From: Psychroflexus halocasei
GTDB lineage: Bacteria; Bacteroidota; Bacteroidia; Flavobacteriales; Flavobacteriaceae
Reading direction: 5' to 3'
Assembly: GCF_900107595.1 (NCBI RefSeq)
Contig: NZ_FNQF01000002.1
Span: forward strand, 124,001-188,000
DNA: 64,000 bases
In this document: positions 26,130 through 34,548 of the stretch, piece by piece
How positions within the stretch are numbered: position 1 is the first letter of the stretch
How the letters are laid out: each line of letters starts with the position of its first letter
Position numbers and translations under genes: made by a program
The notes under the pieces: generated by a model
The model's input: only the letters and a program-made list of their open reading frames with translations
What the model was told of the DNA's origin: nothing
Database searches by the model: none

Positions 26130-27680
26130 TTAGATCCATTCTCGTTTTGAAGTTTCAATTTTAAACATGAGGTAGTTCGTTAATTTATTGACATGTTCAG
26201 CATCTAAATATTTAACCTTCAAACTTCCTGATGCGGTATAAATTGTTAAGCTTGATAGACCTCTTCTTTTCTGAAAAACACTTTGGCTTACTCTTATTGA
26301 TTGTATTTTATGGATTTCTAAATATGTTGTTCTGGTTCCAATGATGCCACTTCCAATTTTTAGCATATCATCAGAGAATGAAACATAAGATTTTTTGACT
26401 CTCAGATAAGAAAATACAGCTAATAATACTGATAAAAAAAGCAAGATGATAAATGAATAAATAGAAGATTGATGCCAAATAAATAATGAGATAAGAGCAA
26501 TTATCACAAAAAATAGACGTGATAAATCAACTCGAAGTCTAAAGAGTTGGCATTTCAATTTTATAAAAGATTGTTCATTTAAAACTCTCCCATTGAATAG
26601 AATTTTAAAAAAAAGCTTCACATAATCGGCAGGTAAACCCACCAAGCCAATTTTATTCTTCTCTGAAGTTTCTTCTGCACTCGCTTGACTTACAAAAGCG
26701 TTTTCAAAACCAAATAGTTTTCTAACTGGGTTTGTTCTAAACTCTAATGTTTGCACTTTTGAGGATTTCAAAACTTTTTTGAATCGATTAAAAAGACCAT
26801 ACTCAACTTCATAATCTTGATCAAGCTCGATAACCCTGAGATTGAAATACTTGAGGATGGTAAATATGGCCGTGACTATAAATCCGATTGCAATAAAAGC
26901 AAAAAAAGCTAAAAAGATCAACAATAATTGACCGGTGAAATAATGATTGTTTGTCGTAATTTGTTCAGTTAAAAACTCATCATAATTTTGCTTATGAAAA
27001 TCTGAAAAAGTATTAAAGGCATAAGCTATGAAGGCTAAAACAAGACTCAACCCTTTCAAAATATTCGAACTCAAACCGACTTTTAATAATTCAAAAAAAC
27101 CGAGTTGAAATACAACAGTTTCATTATATTTTAAATTGTCATTAAGCTTATCCTTTCTTTCGTCTTGAGAAATAAATTGATCATCCAAATCATCTTCCGA
27201 CAGCTTTTCATGCTTTCTGACCAACAATAATCTTTTAAGTTCCTCTGCATCTTCTTTGCGTAAAGCTCTTATTTGTACTTCAGCTTTTGATTCCCCAGCT
27301 GTTTCAATATCTAAACCTACGACGGATAGTATCTGCTGTAAAAAATTCTGTTGTAAATTGATGTTTTGAATACGATCAAAAGGAATTTCTATTTCACGCC
27401 TTTTAAATAAGCCTTTATGAAGATGAAAAGCATCATCAGAGATATAAAATGTATATTTTCTGAAAAGAACATAAGTATAAATAAACTGAAGAACGACTAA
27501 GGCGATGAGTCCCAAATAAAAATAAAGAATATAATCTCTAACGCTTTCACTAACAAAAGGCAACGCAATTAGATATATATTTTGTTTGATGCGTTTGATT
27601 AAATCAGCGAAAAATATTAAAAAAACACCATTAAAAGACTGATGTCTAGATTCTCTAAAGTTGTTGGTTTCCTTCCTCAA
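26130..27680 (-). CDS. Bacterial PH-domain (YdbT-like) membrane protein
   Basis: 516 aa with several hydrophobic helices alternating with bacterial PH (bPH2/DUF304) domains; at least two are visible (FDRIQNINLQQNF and YLEIHKIQSIRVSQSVFQ), a third is probable in the middle. The layout matches Bacillus YdbT, which works with YdbS. Start is TTG at 27680, placing FRESRHQS at the N-terminus as in the family, and it overlaps the YdbS-like gene by 26 bp. Role in the membrane is unknown; proposals include stress or lantibiotic resistance. Confidence 0.85.
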   Translation of the reverse strand: MRKETNNFRESRHQSFNGVFLIFFADLIKRIKQNIYLIALPFVSESVRDYILYFYLGLIALVVLQFIYTYVLFRKYTFYISDDAFHLHKGLFKRREIEIPFDRIQNINLQQNFLQQILSVVGLDIETAGESKAEVQIRALRKEDAEELKRLLLVRKHEKLSEDDLDDQFISQDERKDKLNDNLKYNETVVFQLGFFELLKVGLSSNILKGLSLVLAFIAYAFNTFSDFHKQNYDEFLTEQITTNNHYFTGQLLLIFLAFFAFIAIGFIVTAIFTILKYFNLRVIELDQDYEVEYGLFNRFKKVLKSSKVQTLEFRTNPVRKLFGFENAFVSQASAEETSEKNKIGLVGLPADYVKLFFKILFNGRVLNEQSFIKLKCQLFRLRVDLSRLFFVIIALISLFIWHQSSIYSFIILLFLSVLLAVFSYLRVKKSYVSFSDDMLKIGSGIIGTRTTYLEIHKIQSIRVSQSVFQKRRGLSSLTIYTASGSLKVKYLDAEHVNKLTNYLMFKIETSKREWI

Positions 27681-28203
27681 CTGATTCGTTTTTGTGCATC
27701 ACAATAGCCTTAAGCCTTCGCGATGTTTGCTCATCTAAGCCCTTAATTTTTAAATCTCCAGATGAAGCTCCTGCAGTATAAAATATCACTTCATATAATT
27801 TAAACCATTTTAAAATCAGGTTTTGGCTGACTTCAACATGTTGAATATTTTTAAAAGGAACTAGTGTTTCTTTATGGTATAAAAAACCTCTTGCGTAATA
27901 TAAATCATGCTCTCTCACCCCAACTTGACGTTTGTGAAAGCCCATTTCAATTTCAATAAAGGAAATTAAAAAAATAACAAACGGGACACCTAAAACCAAA
28001 ATGAGGTTTATCGTTTGAATATTAGACAAAAAATAAATAAGTCCAGCGGCTGTAAGATAAAGCACAAAAAATAAAAGTAAACGAGAGCGTAAAAAAATAA
28101 GGTATCGTTTGTTTAAACCTTGCGTATCTACTGCCTTAAAATCAGGCAAATTAGAAATATCTAATGAGACATTTTCAAATTCCTGATCTGTTATATTATT
28201 CAA
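27655..28203 (-). CDS. Bacterial PH-domain (YdbS-like) membrane protein
   Basis: 182 aa if translation starts at the TTG at 28203, which overlaps the stop of the upstream gene (TTGAATAA). Longer frames from 28254 run inside that gene and add a sequence with no family match. Two membrane helices (LLLFFVLYLTAAGLIYFL and LILVLGVPFVIFLISF) precede one bPH2 domain with the typical VPFKNIQHVEVSQNLI segment. It overlaps the YdbT-like gene at its 3' end; the pair is conserved in many bacteria. Confidence 0.82.
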   Translation of the reverse strand: MNNITDQEFENVSLDISNLPDFKAVDTQGLNKRYLIFLRSRLLLFFVLYLTAAGLIYFLSNIQTINLILVLGVPFVIFLISFIEIEMGFHKRQVGVREHDLYYARGFLYHKETLVPFKNIQHVEVSQNLILKWFKLYEVIFYTAGASSGDLKIKGLDEQTSRRLKAIVMHKNESVEEGNQQL

Positions 28204-28801
28204 TGATGTCAATGCGTTTAGCGTTTTTATATTTAGCAGTAAAAACATCATCAAATCCCATTTTTTCGAGTGCTGATCTTAGTTTTTGTGCTTCTTCTAA
28301 AGTTTGAAAAACACCGATAGAATATGAGTTTAAATAATAATTTTCATCACCTCTTAAAACCAAGAAATCTTTGGAAAGTGTCGGAGCTTCATAACGTTCA
28401 AACGCGCCTATCTGAACTGAAAAATAAGTTTCAGGCTCTTCAAAATCAACAGAGCTTTGTTTTTGCTCCAACTGACTTTCTAAAGCTGAAACTTCTTGTT
28501 TAAGATTTTCATTCTCTTTTTTTAAAGTAACAACTTCATCTTGTTGAGAGGTTTCTGTAGTTGCATTCTCAGTAGAAATCCCTAATGTAGAAGGACTTGT
28601 GTAAACCAAACCTATCACCAATAAAAGAAGAATTAATAAAATAACAGCAATTGTCGTTGCAGTGCGTTTTTTGTTTTCGGCAGCTTCATTTTCTTTTTGC
28701 TGTCGTTTAATGGCAGCATCTCGTTCAGCGATTTGTTTTTCATAATCAGCTGATTGATTTTTATATTTTGCTAACTCCTCTTCTGTTAAAATTGGTGACA
28801 T
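28196..28801 (-). CDS. SPOR-domain membrane protein
   Basis: 201 aa: a cytosolic charged helix (about 1-45), one membrane helix (ATTIAVILLILLLLVIGLVY), a coiled coil (about 90-120) and a C-terminal SPOR domain (FSVQIGAFERYE onward; SYSIGVFQTLEEAQKLRSAL). SPOR domains bind denuded septal peptidoglycan, so a role at the division site or cell wall is inferred. It is the first gene of a minus-strand operon with the two PH-domain genes; a -7 box is at 28821. Confidence 0.85.
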   Translation of the reverse strand: MSPILTEEELAKYKNQSADYEKQIAERDAAIKRQQKENEAAENKKRTATTIAVILLILLLLVIGLVYTSPSTLGISTENATTETSQQDEVVTLKKENENLKQEVSALESQLEQKQSSVDFEEPETYFSVQIGAFERYEAPTLSKDFLVLRGDENYYLNSYSIGVFQTLEEAQKLRSALEKMGFDDVFTAKYKNAKRIDIIE

Positions 28802-28820
28802 ATTTCATGTGTTTGATTAA

Positions 28821-28828
28821 CAAATATA
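28821..28828 (-). promoter_or_regulatory. -7 box of SPOR/PH-domain operon
   Basis: On the minus strand TATATTTG, a full TAnnTTTG match, 19 nt before the ATG at 28801. No -33 TTG at normal spacing. Confidence 0.45.
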
Positions 28829-28836
28829 CTTAAGTT

Positions 28837-29667
28837 TTAAGGAATCCACTTCTTTTCAAAGTTTGGTTTTCTTTTTTCTAAAAATGCATTGCGTCCTTCT
28901 TTGGCTTCTTCAGTCATATAGGCTAAACGGGTTGCTTCTCCTGCAAAAACTTGTTGACCAACCATTCCGTCATCAGTTAAGTTCATCGCAAATTTGAGCA
29001 TTTTAATTGATGTTGGTGATTTTGCTAAAATCTCTTGTGCCCACTCATAAGCTGTGTCTTCAAGTTCTTCATGAGGAATAACAGCATTGACCATTCCCAT
29101 TTCATAAGCTTCTTGAGCTGAGTAGTTTCTTCCTAGGAAAAAGATTTCTCTCGCTTTTTTCTGTCCCACCATTTTAGCCAAGTAAGCCGAACCATAACCA
29201 CCATCAAAGCTTGTTACATCAGCGTCTGTTTGCTTAAAAATAGCATGTTCTTGACTTGCTAAAGTTAAATCACAAACAACATGAAGAGAATGCCCGCCAC
29301 CAACAGCCCAACCAGGTACAACTGCGATGACAGCTTTAGGCATAAAACGGATTAATCGCTGTACTTCTAGAATATTTAGCCTATGGTAACCATCATTACC
29401 AACATAACCTTGATGTCCTCTGGCTTTCTGGTCACCACCGCTGCAGAAAGAGTAAACACCATCTTTGGAAGAAGGGCCTTCAGCACTTAGTAAAACAACG
29501 CCTATTGACGTATCTTCATTAGCATCATAAAAAGCTTCATAAAGCTCTTTTGTTGTTTGCGGACGAAAAGCATTTCTCACATCAGGGCGATTAAAAGCAA
29601 TTCTTGCAACACCATTGGATTTCTTGTAAGTGATATCCTCAAACTCTTTAACTGTTGTCCAGTTCAT
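28837..29667 (-). CDS. menB: 1,4-dihydroxy-2-naphthoyl-CoA synthase
   Basis: 276 aa crotonase-fold enzyme that closes the ring of o-succinylbenzoyl-CoA in menaquinone synthesis, the main quinone of this phylum. Key segments: FRPQTTKELYEAF, the oxyanion region FCSGGDQKARG, VPGWAVGGGHSLHVV, TDADVTSFDGGYGSAYL and the C-terminal NAFLEKRKPNF. All are typical of MenB rather than other enoyl-CoA hydratases. No other men gene is near; it follows a cysteine dioxygenase gene by 11 bp, an unusual pairing. Confidence 0.95.
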   Translation of the reverse strand: MNWTTVKEFEDITYKKSNGVARIAFNRPDVRNAFRPQTTKELYEAFYDANEDTSIGVVLLSAEGPSSKDGVYSFCSGGDQKARGHQGYVGNDGYHRLNILEVQRLIRFMPKAVIAVVPGWAVGGGHSLHVVCDLTLASQEHAIFKQTDADVTSFDGGYGSAYLAKMVGQKKAREIFFLGRNYSAQEAYEMGMVNAVIPHEELEDTAYEWAQEILAKSPTSIKMLKFAMNLTDDGMVGQQVFAGEATRLAYMTEEAKEGRNAFLEKRKPNFEKKWIP

Positions 29668-29678
29668 ATTAAATGATA

Positions 29679-30206
29679 TTAATTATCTAAAATTTTTCCT
29701 TCGTAAGAATAGTATTTCAAGTTTTTATCCTTAAACATTTTTTCCTCTTCATCATAAACCTTGCACTCATCAATTGGCGAAACATATAAATGTAAACTCA
29801 TGGATTTATCATCTGCAATGTTTTCTAAAGAATGGTATCCCATGTGATCATTCATATAAGATAAACGAGATTGAGACATTTTGGTATCATCAATTTTTTC
29901 AATTGAATCAGCACTTTCTTTAAAACGCTTTTCACGCAATTTACCTTCAGCTAAATAAACCCAACATTCCTCACCATCGTGACTGTGTATAGAAGTCTTT
30001 TGACCTTTATTCCAACATAACAAAAGCAACTCAAAATTTTGAGTTCTCATGATGCAATTTCTCGTGTAAGTTTGATCAGAAAAATGAGCGTAAGCACTCA
30101 AATCTTCTGGTGAAATATCCATATTTTTTGCAATTTGTACATAATCATTTCCTTCACATTTTGGGAGTTCCTCTAAAAGTTGGTTTAATGATGTTATTTG
30201 TTTCAA
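29679..30206 (-). CDS. Cysteine dioxygenase, with animal-type Cys-Tyr pair
   Basis: 175 aa cupin that should oxidise cysteine to cysteine sulfinate. Iron ligands are H74 and H76 (IHSHDGEECW) and H125; R49 (YTRN) matches the substrate carboxylate Arg. C81 and Y141 (LHLYVSP) sit where mammalian CDO has the crosslinked Cys93 and Tyr157, and H139 matches His155. Most bacterial CDOs have Gly at the Cys position. The start is TTG at 30206; the first ATG would remove 28 residues. It is divergent from a CSAD-like decarboxylase and upstream of menB. Confidence 0.88.
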   Translation of the reverse strand: MKQITSLNQLLEELPKCEGNDYVQIAKNMDISPEDLSAYAHFSDQTYTRNCIMRTQNFELLLLCWNKGQKTSIHSHDGEECWVYLAEGKLREKRFKESADSIEKIDDTKMSQSRLSYMNDHMGYHSLENIADDKSMSLHLYVSPIDECKVYDEEEKMFKDKNLKYYSYEGKILDN

Positions 30207-30290
30207 AGTAATGCGTTTTTAAAATTTTAAATCTATTTAACGAAAAAAGGGTTTTGATTTATATATTTTCGTAAATATAAATTTCAGAAC

Positions 30291-31673
30291 ATGCAAATGC
30301 AAGAAGACTTATCATTATTTCAGAAAATAGCGACTAAACTTCTCCAAAAAGAAAAAGAAAACGGCGTCGTAAAACCTATACCGCCAAAAGAATTGTTAAA
30401 CCAACTCGATTTAGAGCTTCAAGATGAAGCATTATCAGAAGAAAATTTCGAAAAAGCCTTGACAGATGTCGTTTACAATACACCGCGAACGTCAACTAGC
30501 TTATTTTTTAATCAACTTTTTGGCGGACGTCAATCTAAAGGAACTTTAGGCGAACTTATCGCTGCTATGCTTAACAATAGCATGTATACTTATAAAGTTG
30601 GTGGACCTCAAGTTGGTATCGAAAAAAATATTATCAAAAAAGTTTGTGAATTGATTGGCTACAGTGAAAATGCTGATGGTACTTTTCCTCCAGGCGGATC
30701 AATGAGTAATTTCATGGCCTTAATTATGGCCAGAGATGCCCACAATCGCAAAATTAAAAACGAAGGTGTTTCGTCAAAAATGATTGTTTACACGTCTGAA
30801 GATTCACATTATTCTATTCAAAAAAATACAACATTTGCTGGAATTGGTATAAATCAAATTAGGAATATTAAAACCAATGCGAATGGACAGATGGATGTTG
30901 ATGCATTAGCTCAACAAATTGCTGAAGACGAAGAAGCAGGCTATAAACCCTGTTTTGTCAATGCGACCGCTGGAACAACAGTTTTAGGTGTTTTTGATGA
31001 TATTAAAGCAATACACAATGTCATCAAATCTAAAGATATTTGGCTACATGTTGACGGTGCATATTGTGGAGCAGCGATTTTTAGTGATCAATATAAACAT
31101 CTTTTAAAAGGATTAGAACTAACAGATTCATTTAGTTTTAATGCTCATAAAATGCTTGGTGTTCCGCTTTCTTGCTCAATCATTGTCACTCAAGACAAAG
31201 CAAATCTAAAACATTCATTTGCATGTGATGCTAACTATTTATACCAAACTGATGGTGATGATTACAACTTGGGCAAAACATCGATTCAATGTGGAAGGCG
31301 TAACGATGCTCTCAAATTTTGGACACTCTGGAAATCTATAGGAACTAAAGGATTAGAGCAATTGGTTGATAAACAATTTCACTTGGCTAATGTTGCTCTT
31401 GATTATGTGAAAAACAATTCTGATTACACAGTTTACAGTGACGAAGATTCAGTTTCTGTTTGTTTTAATTACAAAGGGATCAACCCAAAACTACTTTGCA
31501 ATTCACTCTATGAAGATGCTGAATTGATGGTTGGTTATGGTAGTTTCAATGAACATACATTTGTAAGATTAGTGACAGTTAACACTTGCAATGAAGAAGA
31601 GGACATCTTAAATTTCTTTAAGGTTTTAGAAGCTTATGTAGAAAAGAAACAATTAGCAGAAGTTAACGTTTAA
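30291..31673 (+). CDS. PLP group II decarboxylase, cysteine-sulfinate/glutamate decarboxylase-like
   Basis: 460 aa. PLP-binding Lys is in FNAHKML; the segments VNATAGTTVLGVFDDI, WLHVDGAYCG, NYLYQTD and QCGRRNDALKFW are those of the animal GAD/CSAD branch of group II decarboxylases rather than tyrosine or DOPA enzymes. It starts 84 bp from the divergent cysteine dioxygenase, whose product, cysteine sulfinate, is the CSAD substrate. Conversion to hypotaurine is therefore inferred; glutamate or aspartate decarboxylation remains possible. Start is ATG 30291, with a second at 30297. The 3' end overlaps a convergent gene by 11 bp. Confidence 0.85.
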   Translation: MQMQEDLSLFQKIATKLLQKEKENGVVKPIPPKELLNQLDLELQDEALSEENFEKALTDVVYNTPRTSTSLFFNQLFGGRQSKGTLGELIAAMLNNSMYTYKVGGPQVGIEKNIIKKVCELIGYSENADGTFPPGGSMSNFMALIMARDAHNRKIKNEGVSSKMIVYTSEDSHYSIQKNTTFAGIGINQIRNIKTNANGQMDVDALAQQIAEDEEAGYKPCFVNATAGTTVLGVFDDIKAIHNVIKSKDIWLHVDGAYCGAAIFSDQYKHLLKGLELTDSFSFNAHKMLGVPLSCSIIVTQDKANLKHSFACDANYLYQTDGDDYNLGKTSIQCGRRNDALKFWTLWKSIGTKGLEQLVDKQFHLANVALDYVKNNSDYTVYSDEDSVSVCFNYKGINPKLLCNSLYEDAELMVGYGSFNEHTFVRLVTVNTCNEEEDILNFFKVLEAYVEKKQLAEVNV

Positions 31674-32157
31674 GACGTTCCATCATTTTTTCAACAATTT
31701 GATAAGCAGCAGGACAAATTTCTGTATTTTTAAGTGTTAAATTGTTGATCTGATGAAACTTTTTACGATCAGTATGTGGAAATTCAGCACAAGCTTTTGG
31801 TCGAACATCATAAATTAAACAGTAATTATCATCAGCTAAAAAAGGACATGGTAATTGTTCCAACACATAATCATTGTCTTCATCAATGCGTAGATAAGTT
31901 TCGATAAATTGCGAAGGTTTCATCTTGAAATGCTTCGCAATCCTTTCTATATCCTTATTCGTAAAAAGTGGCCCCGTGGTTTTGCAGCAATTTGCACAGT
32001 TTAAACAGTCGATTTTTTCGAAAGTTTCATCATGCAATTCTTGCATTTGTTGATCCAGAGATTTTGGTGGTTTTTGTTTTAGTTTTTTCAAAAACTTTTT
32101 ATGCACCTTATGCTTCTCTTTTGCTAACTTTGGCAAGTCGTTTAAAAATTCCTCCAT
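31663..32157 (-). CDS. YkgJ-family cysteine-cluster protein
   Basis: 164 aa. The family signature is the cluster CLNCANCCK near residue 55, followed by CPFLADDNYCLIYDVRPKAC and a final CPAAYQ, together a set of Cys able to hold zinc or an Fe-S cluster (DUF/UPF0153). A basic Lys-rich helix forms the N-terminus. Biochemical role unknown. The ATG at 32157 touches the start of the divergent methyltransferase gene. Confidence 0.85.
   Translation of the reverse strand: MEEFLNDLPKLAKEKHKVHKKFLKKLKQKPPKSLDQQMQELHDETFEKIDCLNCANCCKTTGPLFTNKDIERIAKHFKMKPSQFIETYLRIDEDNDYVLEQLPCPFLADDNYCLIYDVRPKACAEFPHTDRKKFHQINNLTLKNTEICPAAYQIVEKMMERLKR
32125..32132 (+). promoter_or_regulatory. -7 box of methyltransferase gene, inside ykgJ-like gene
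   Basis: TAACTTTG matches TAnnTTTG, 24 nt before the proposed TTG start at 32157. It lies within the 5' coding part of the opposite-strand gene. Confidence 0.4.
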
Positions 32158-32885
32158 TGCGCAAAATTAATTTAAATAATCAAACTTTTGATTTACATAC
32201 AGATGTTTTTGGATTAGCTGTAGAAGCCTTTTATAAAAACCAAGACACAAGTCCGATTCAAGTTCATGCTAAAGACTTTGACACTGATCTCATTCCTGTT
32301 GATTACCTTTTTAGAAACTATGATGAAATGCCAATGATCGAAAAAACAGCAATCGATTTGTCTGAGAAAAAAGTATTAGATATCGGTTGTTGTACAGGTT
32401 CACATCTTTTAGATTTAAATAAAAAAAATCATGATGTTTACGGTATTGATATTTCAGAAAAATCTGTTCAAGTCTGCCAACAAAGAGGTCTAAAAAACGT
32501 TATAAAAGAGAACTTTTTCACGCTTGACAATTCAAGTTATAAAGAATTTGACACTGTTTTACTCTTGATGAATGGCATCGGCATTGTCGGAAAAGTAGAT
32601 CGACTTGATAAATTTTTTAAAAAACTGAAAGAAATTATTAAACCTGAAGCTCGTATTTATCTTGATTCCACTAATCTCAGATATCTATTTGATGAAGATG
32701 AGTTTGATCATTATTATGGAGAAATGAACTATCAAATTTCTTACAAAAATTACTGTTCAGAAAAATTTGATTGGTTATATCTCGATTTTGAAAAACTAAA
32801 AATTAGTGCAGAAAAAAACGGCTTTGCTTGCCGTTTTTTAATTCAAGAACATGAAAGTTATTTAGCAGAATTAAAACTATTCTGA
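32157..32885 (+). CDS. Class I SAM-dependent methyltransferase
   Basis: 242 aa from TTG 32157. SAM-binding motif I is VLDIGCCTGSHLLDL (near residue 75), followed by YGIDISEKSV (motif II acidic residue) and LLLMNGIGIVG. The end is a small C-terminal extension. The frame is open upstream to 31968, but that part lies inside the opposite gene and has no methyltransferase homology. Substrate unknown. Its 3' end overlaps the convergent amidohydrolase gene by 9 bp. Confidence 0.78.
   Translation: MRKINLNNQTFDLHTDVFGLAVEAFYKNQDTSPIQVHAKDFDTDLIPVDYLFRNYDEMPMIEKTAIDLSEKKVLDIGCCTGSHLLDLNKKNHDVYGIDISEKSVQVCQQRGLKNVIKENFFTLDNSSYKEFDTVLLLMNGIGIVGKVDRLDKFFKKLKEIIKPEARIYLDSTNLRYLFDEDEFDHYYGEMNYQISYKNYCSEKFDWLYLDFEKLKISAEKNGFACRFLIQEHESYLAELKLF
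32162..32169 (-). promoter_or_regulatory. -7 box directly before ykgJ-like gene
   Basis: On the minus strand TAATTTTG fits TAnnTTTG and ends 4 nt before the ATG at 32157, so the message would be leaderless. It sits inside the first codons of the divergent gene. Confidence 0.35.
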
Positions 32886-34538
32886 TTTTAGCTCTTTTGG
32901 AAAAATACGTTTGCCACCAATATAGGTTCTCAAAACTTTAGTTTCAGGAATTTCAGATAATGGAATTTTCATGATGTCTCGATCAAGTATCGTTAAATCA
33001 GCAAATTTACCAGGCTCAAGACTTCCTTTCTCACCTTCCTCAAAGTTTGCGTATGCAGCCCAAATTGTCATTCCTTTAAGCGCTTCTTCACGTGATAGAG
33101 CATTTTGTTTTTGAAAACCACCTTCAGGATAATTTTCTACATCTTGACGACTCACTGCTGCATAAAACGTTAGAATTGGATTGACTTTTTCAATTGGAAA
33201 ATCTGTTCCAAGTGCTATTTTTCCTGATTGATCAAGTAATTTTTTATAAGCATAAGCATTTTTGATTCTTTCTTCACCTAATCGATCTTCAGCCCAATAC
33301 ATATCACTCGTTGCATGCGTTGGTTGAACAGAAGCTATGATGTTGTCCCCATCAAAAAAATCAAAATCTGACGCATCTAGAATTTGTGCGTGTTCAACTC
33401 TCCAACGTTTATTAGATTTATCTTTTAAAACTTTACTATATTGATTTAGAACTACATAATTAGCAGAATCGCCAATGGCATGTGTGTTCATCTGCAAATC
33501 TGAATCAGTCAGTTTTTTTGATAATTCATTAAATTCTTCAAGACCAATAATCAAGCTACCAAAATGATTTTCCCTATCGCTATAAGGTTTTTTTAAAGCT
33601 GCATCACGTGAGCCTAAAGCACCATCAGCATATACTTTTACACTACGAACATTTAATGTCTTGCTTTTGTAATTGCCATTTTCAATATAGTAATCAATAT
33701 TTTCAGGTTTATTAGAAAGCATTGCATACAAACGCGTTTTTAACTCATTTTTTTGTTGTAAACTATCAATAATATCAATCACAGATTTGTCTAATCCTGC
33801 ATCAACAACTGAAGTCAAACCATAACGAGAAGTGATATTTTCAGCTTCAAATAGAGCTTTAGAAATTTGTTTTGTATCAGGTTCAGGGATAATATCATAG
33901 ACAAGATCCATCGCATTATCGATTAATACACCTGTGATTTCTCCTTTATTATTTTTAATGATTTCTCCACCAGATACTTTTGTATTTTCATCGATTCCTG
34001 CCATTTTTAAAGCCCTCTCATTTGCAAGTAAAGCATGACCATCAATACGAGTCAAAATAACTGGTTTAAAAGGAAAAGCTTTATCTAAAAGTGAGCGATT
34101 AGGAAACTCTTTGTTTTCCCATAAGTTTTGATCCCAACCACGACCTGAATAAATTTCAACTTCGGGATTGTTAAGTCTGAAATCATTTAACCTAGAAAGC
34201 ACTTCTTCAAAAGATTGAGCTCCAACTAAATCAACTCGACTTTGTTGTAAACCTAACCCGTAAAAATGTGCGTGTGCATCAATTAACCCAGGTAAAATAA
34301 TTTTATTTTTGGCATCTATAATTTCATTTGCTTTGTACTTATTCAGTAAATCTTGAGAACCTACTTCAACTATGGTATCTGAATTAATCACAATCGTTGA
34401 AACCTTTGAAAAATCTTCATCAACTGTGTAAATCAGTGCATTATGAATGATTTTATCTATGCTTTGTTTCTGTTTAGATTGACAACCACTTAGAGAAACG
34501 GTTATTCCTGCAAACAAATAAAATAGAGTATTTTTCAA
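32877..34538 (-). CDS. YtcJ-like amidohydrolase lipoprotein
   Basis: 553 aa. Lipobox SLSGC near residue 19, then an amidohydrolase-3 (YtcJ) domain: metal site GLIDAHAHFYG (HxH), a central DGALGSRDAAL segment, the His in QMNTHAIGDSAN, HAQILD, and LGTDFPIEKVNP with the catalytic Asp. Such enzymes hydrolyse amide or ester bonds in the periplasm or at the surface; substrate unknown. It follows the PiT-like gene by 10 bp on the same strand, so both are likely one transcript. Confidence 0.88.
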   Translation of the reverse strand: MKNTLFYLFAGITVSLSGCQSKQKQSIDKIIHNALIYTVDEDFSKVSTIVINSDTIVEVGSQDLLNKYKANEIIDAKNKIILPGLIDAHAHFYGLGLQQSRVDLVGAQSFEEVLSRLNDFRLNNPEVEIYSGRGWDQNLWENKEFPNRSLLDKAFPFKPVILTRIDGHALLANERALKMAGIDENTKVSGGEIIKNNKGEITGVLIDNAMDLVYDIIPEPDTKQISKALFEAENITSRYGLTSVVDAGLDKSVIDIIDSLQQKNELKTRLYAMLSNKPENIDYYIENGNYKSKTLNVRSVKVYADGALGSRDAALKKPYSDRENHFGSLIIGLEEFNELSKKLTDSDLQMNTHAIGDSANYVVLNQYSKVLKDKSNKRWRVEHAQILDASDFDFFDGDNIIASVQPTHATSDMYWAEDRLGEERIKNAYAYKKLLDQSGKIALGTDFPIEKVNPILTFYAAVSRQDVENYPEGGFQKQNALSREEALKGMTIWAAYANFEEGEKGSLEPGKFADLTILDRDIMKIPLSEIPETKVLRTYIGGKRIFPKELKSE

Positions 34539-34548
34539 GTTTAAATAT

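Noticed and set aside
31968-32156. Upstream extension of the methyltransferase frame
   Set aside because: It is antisense to the ykgJ-like gene, including its Cys cluster, and has no methyltransferase similarity; TTG at 32157 is preferred.
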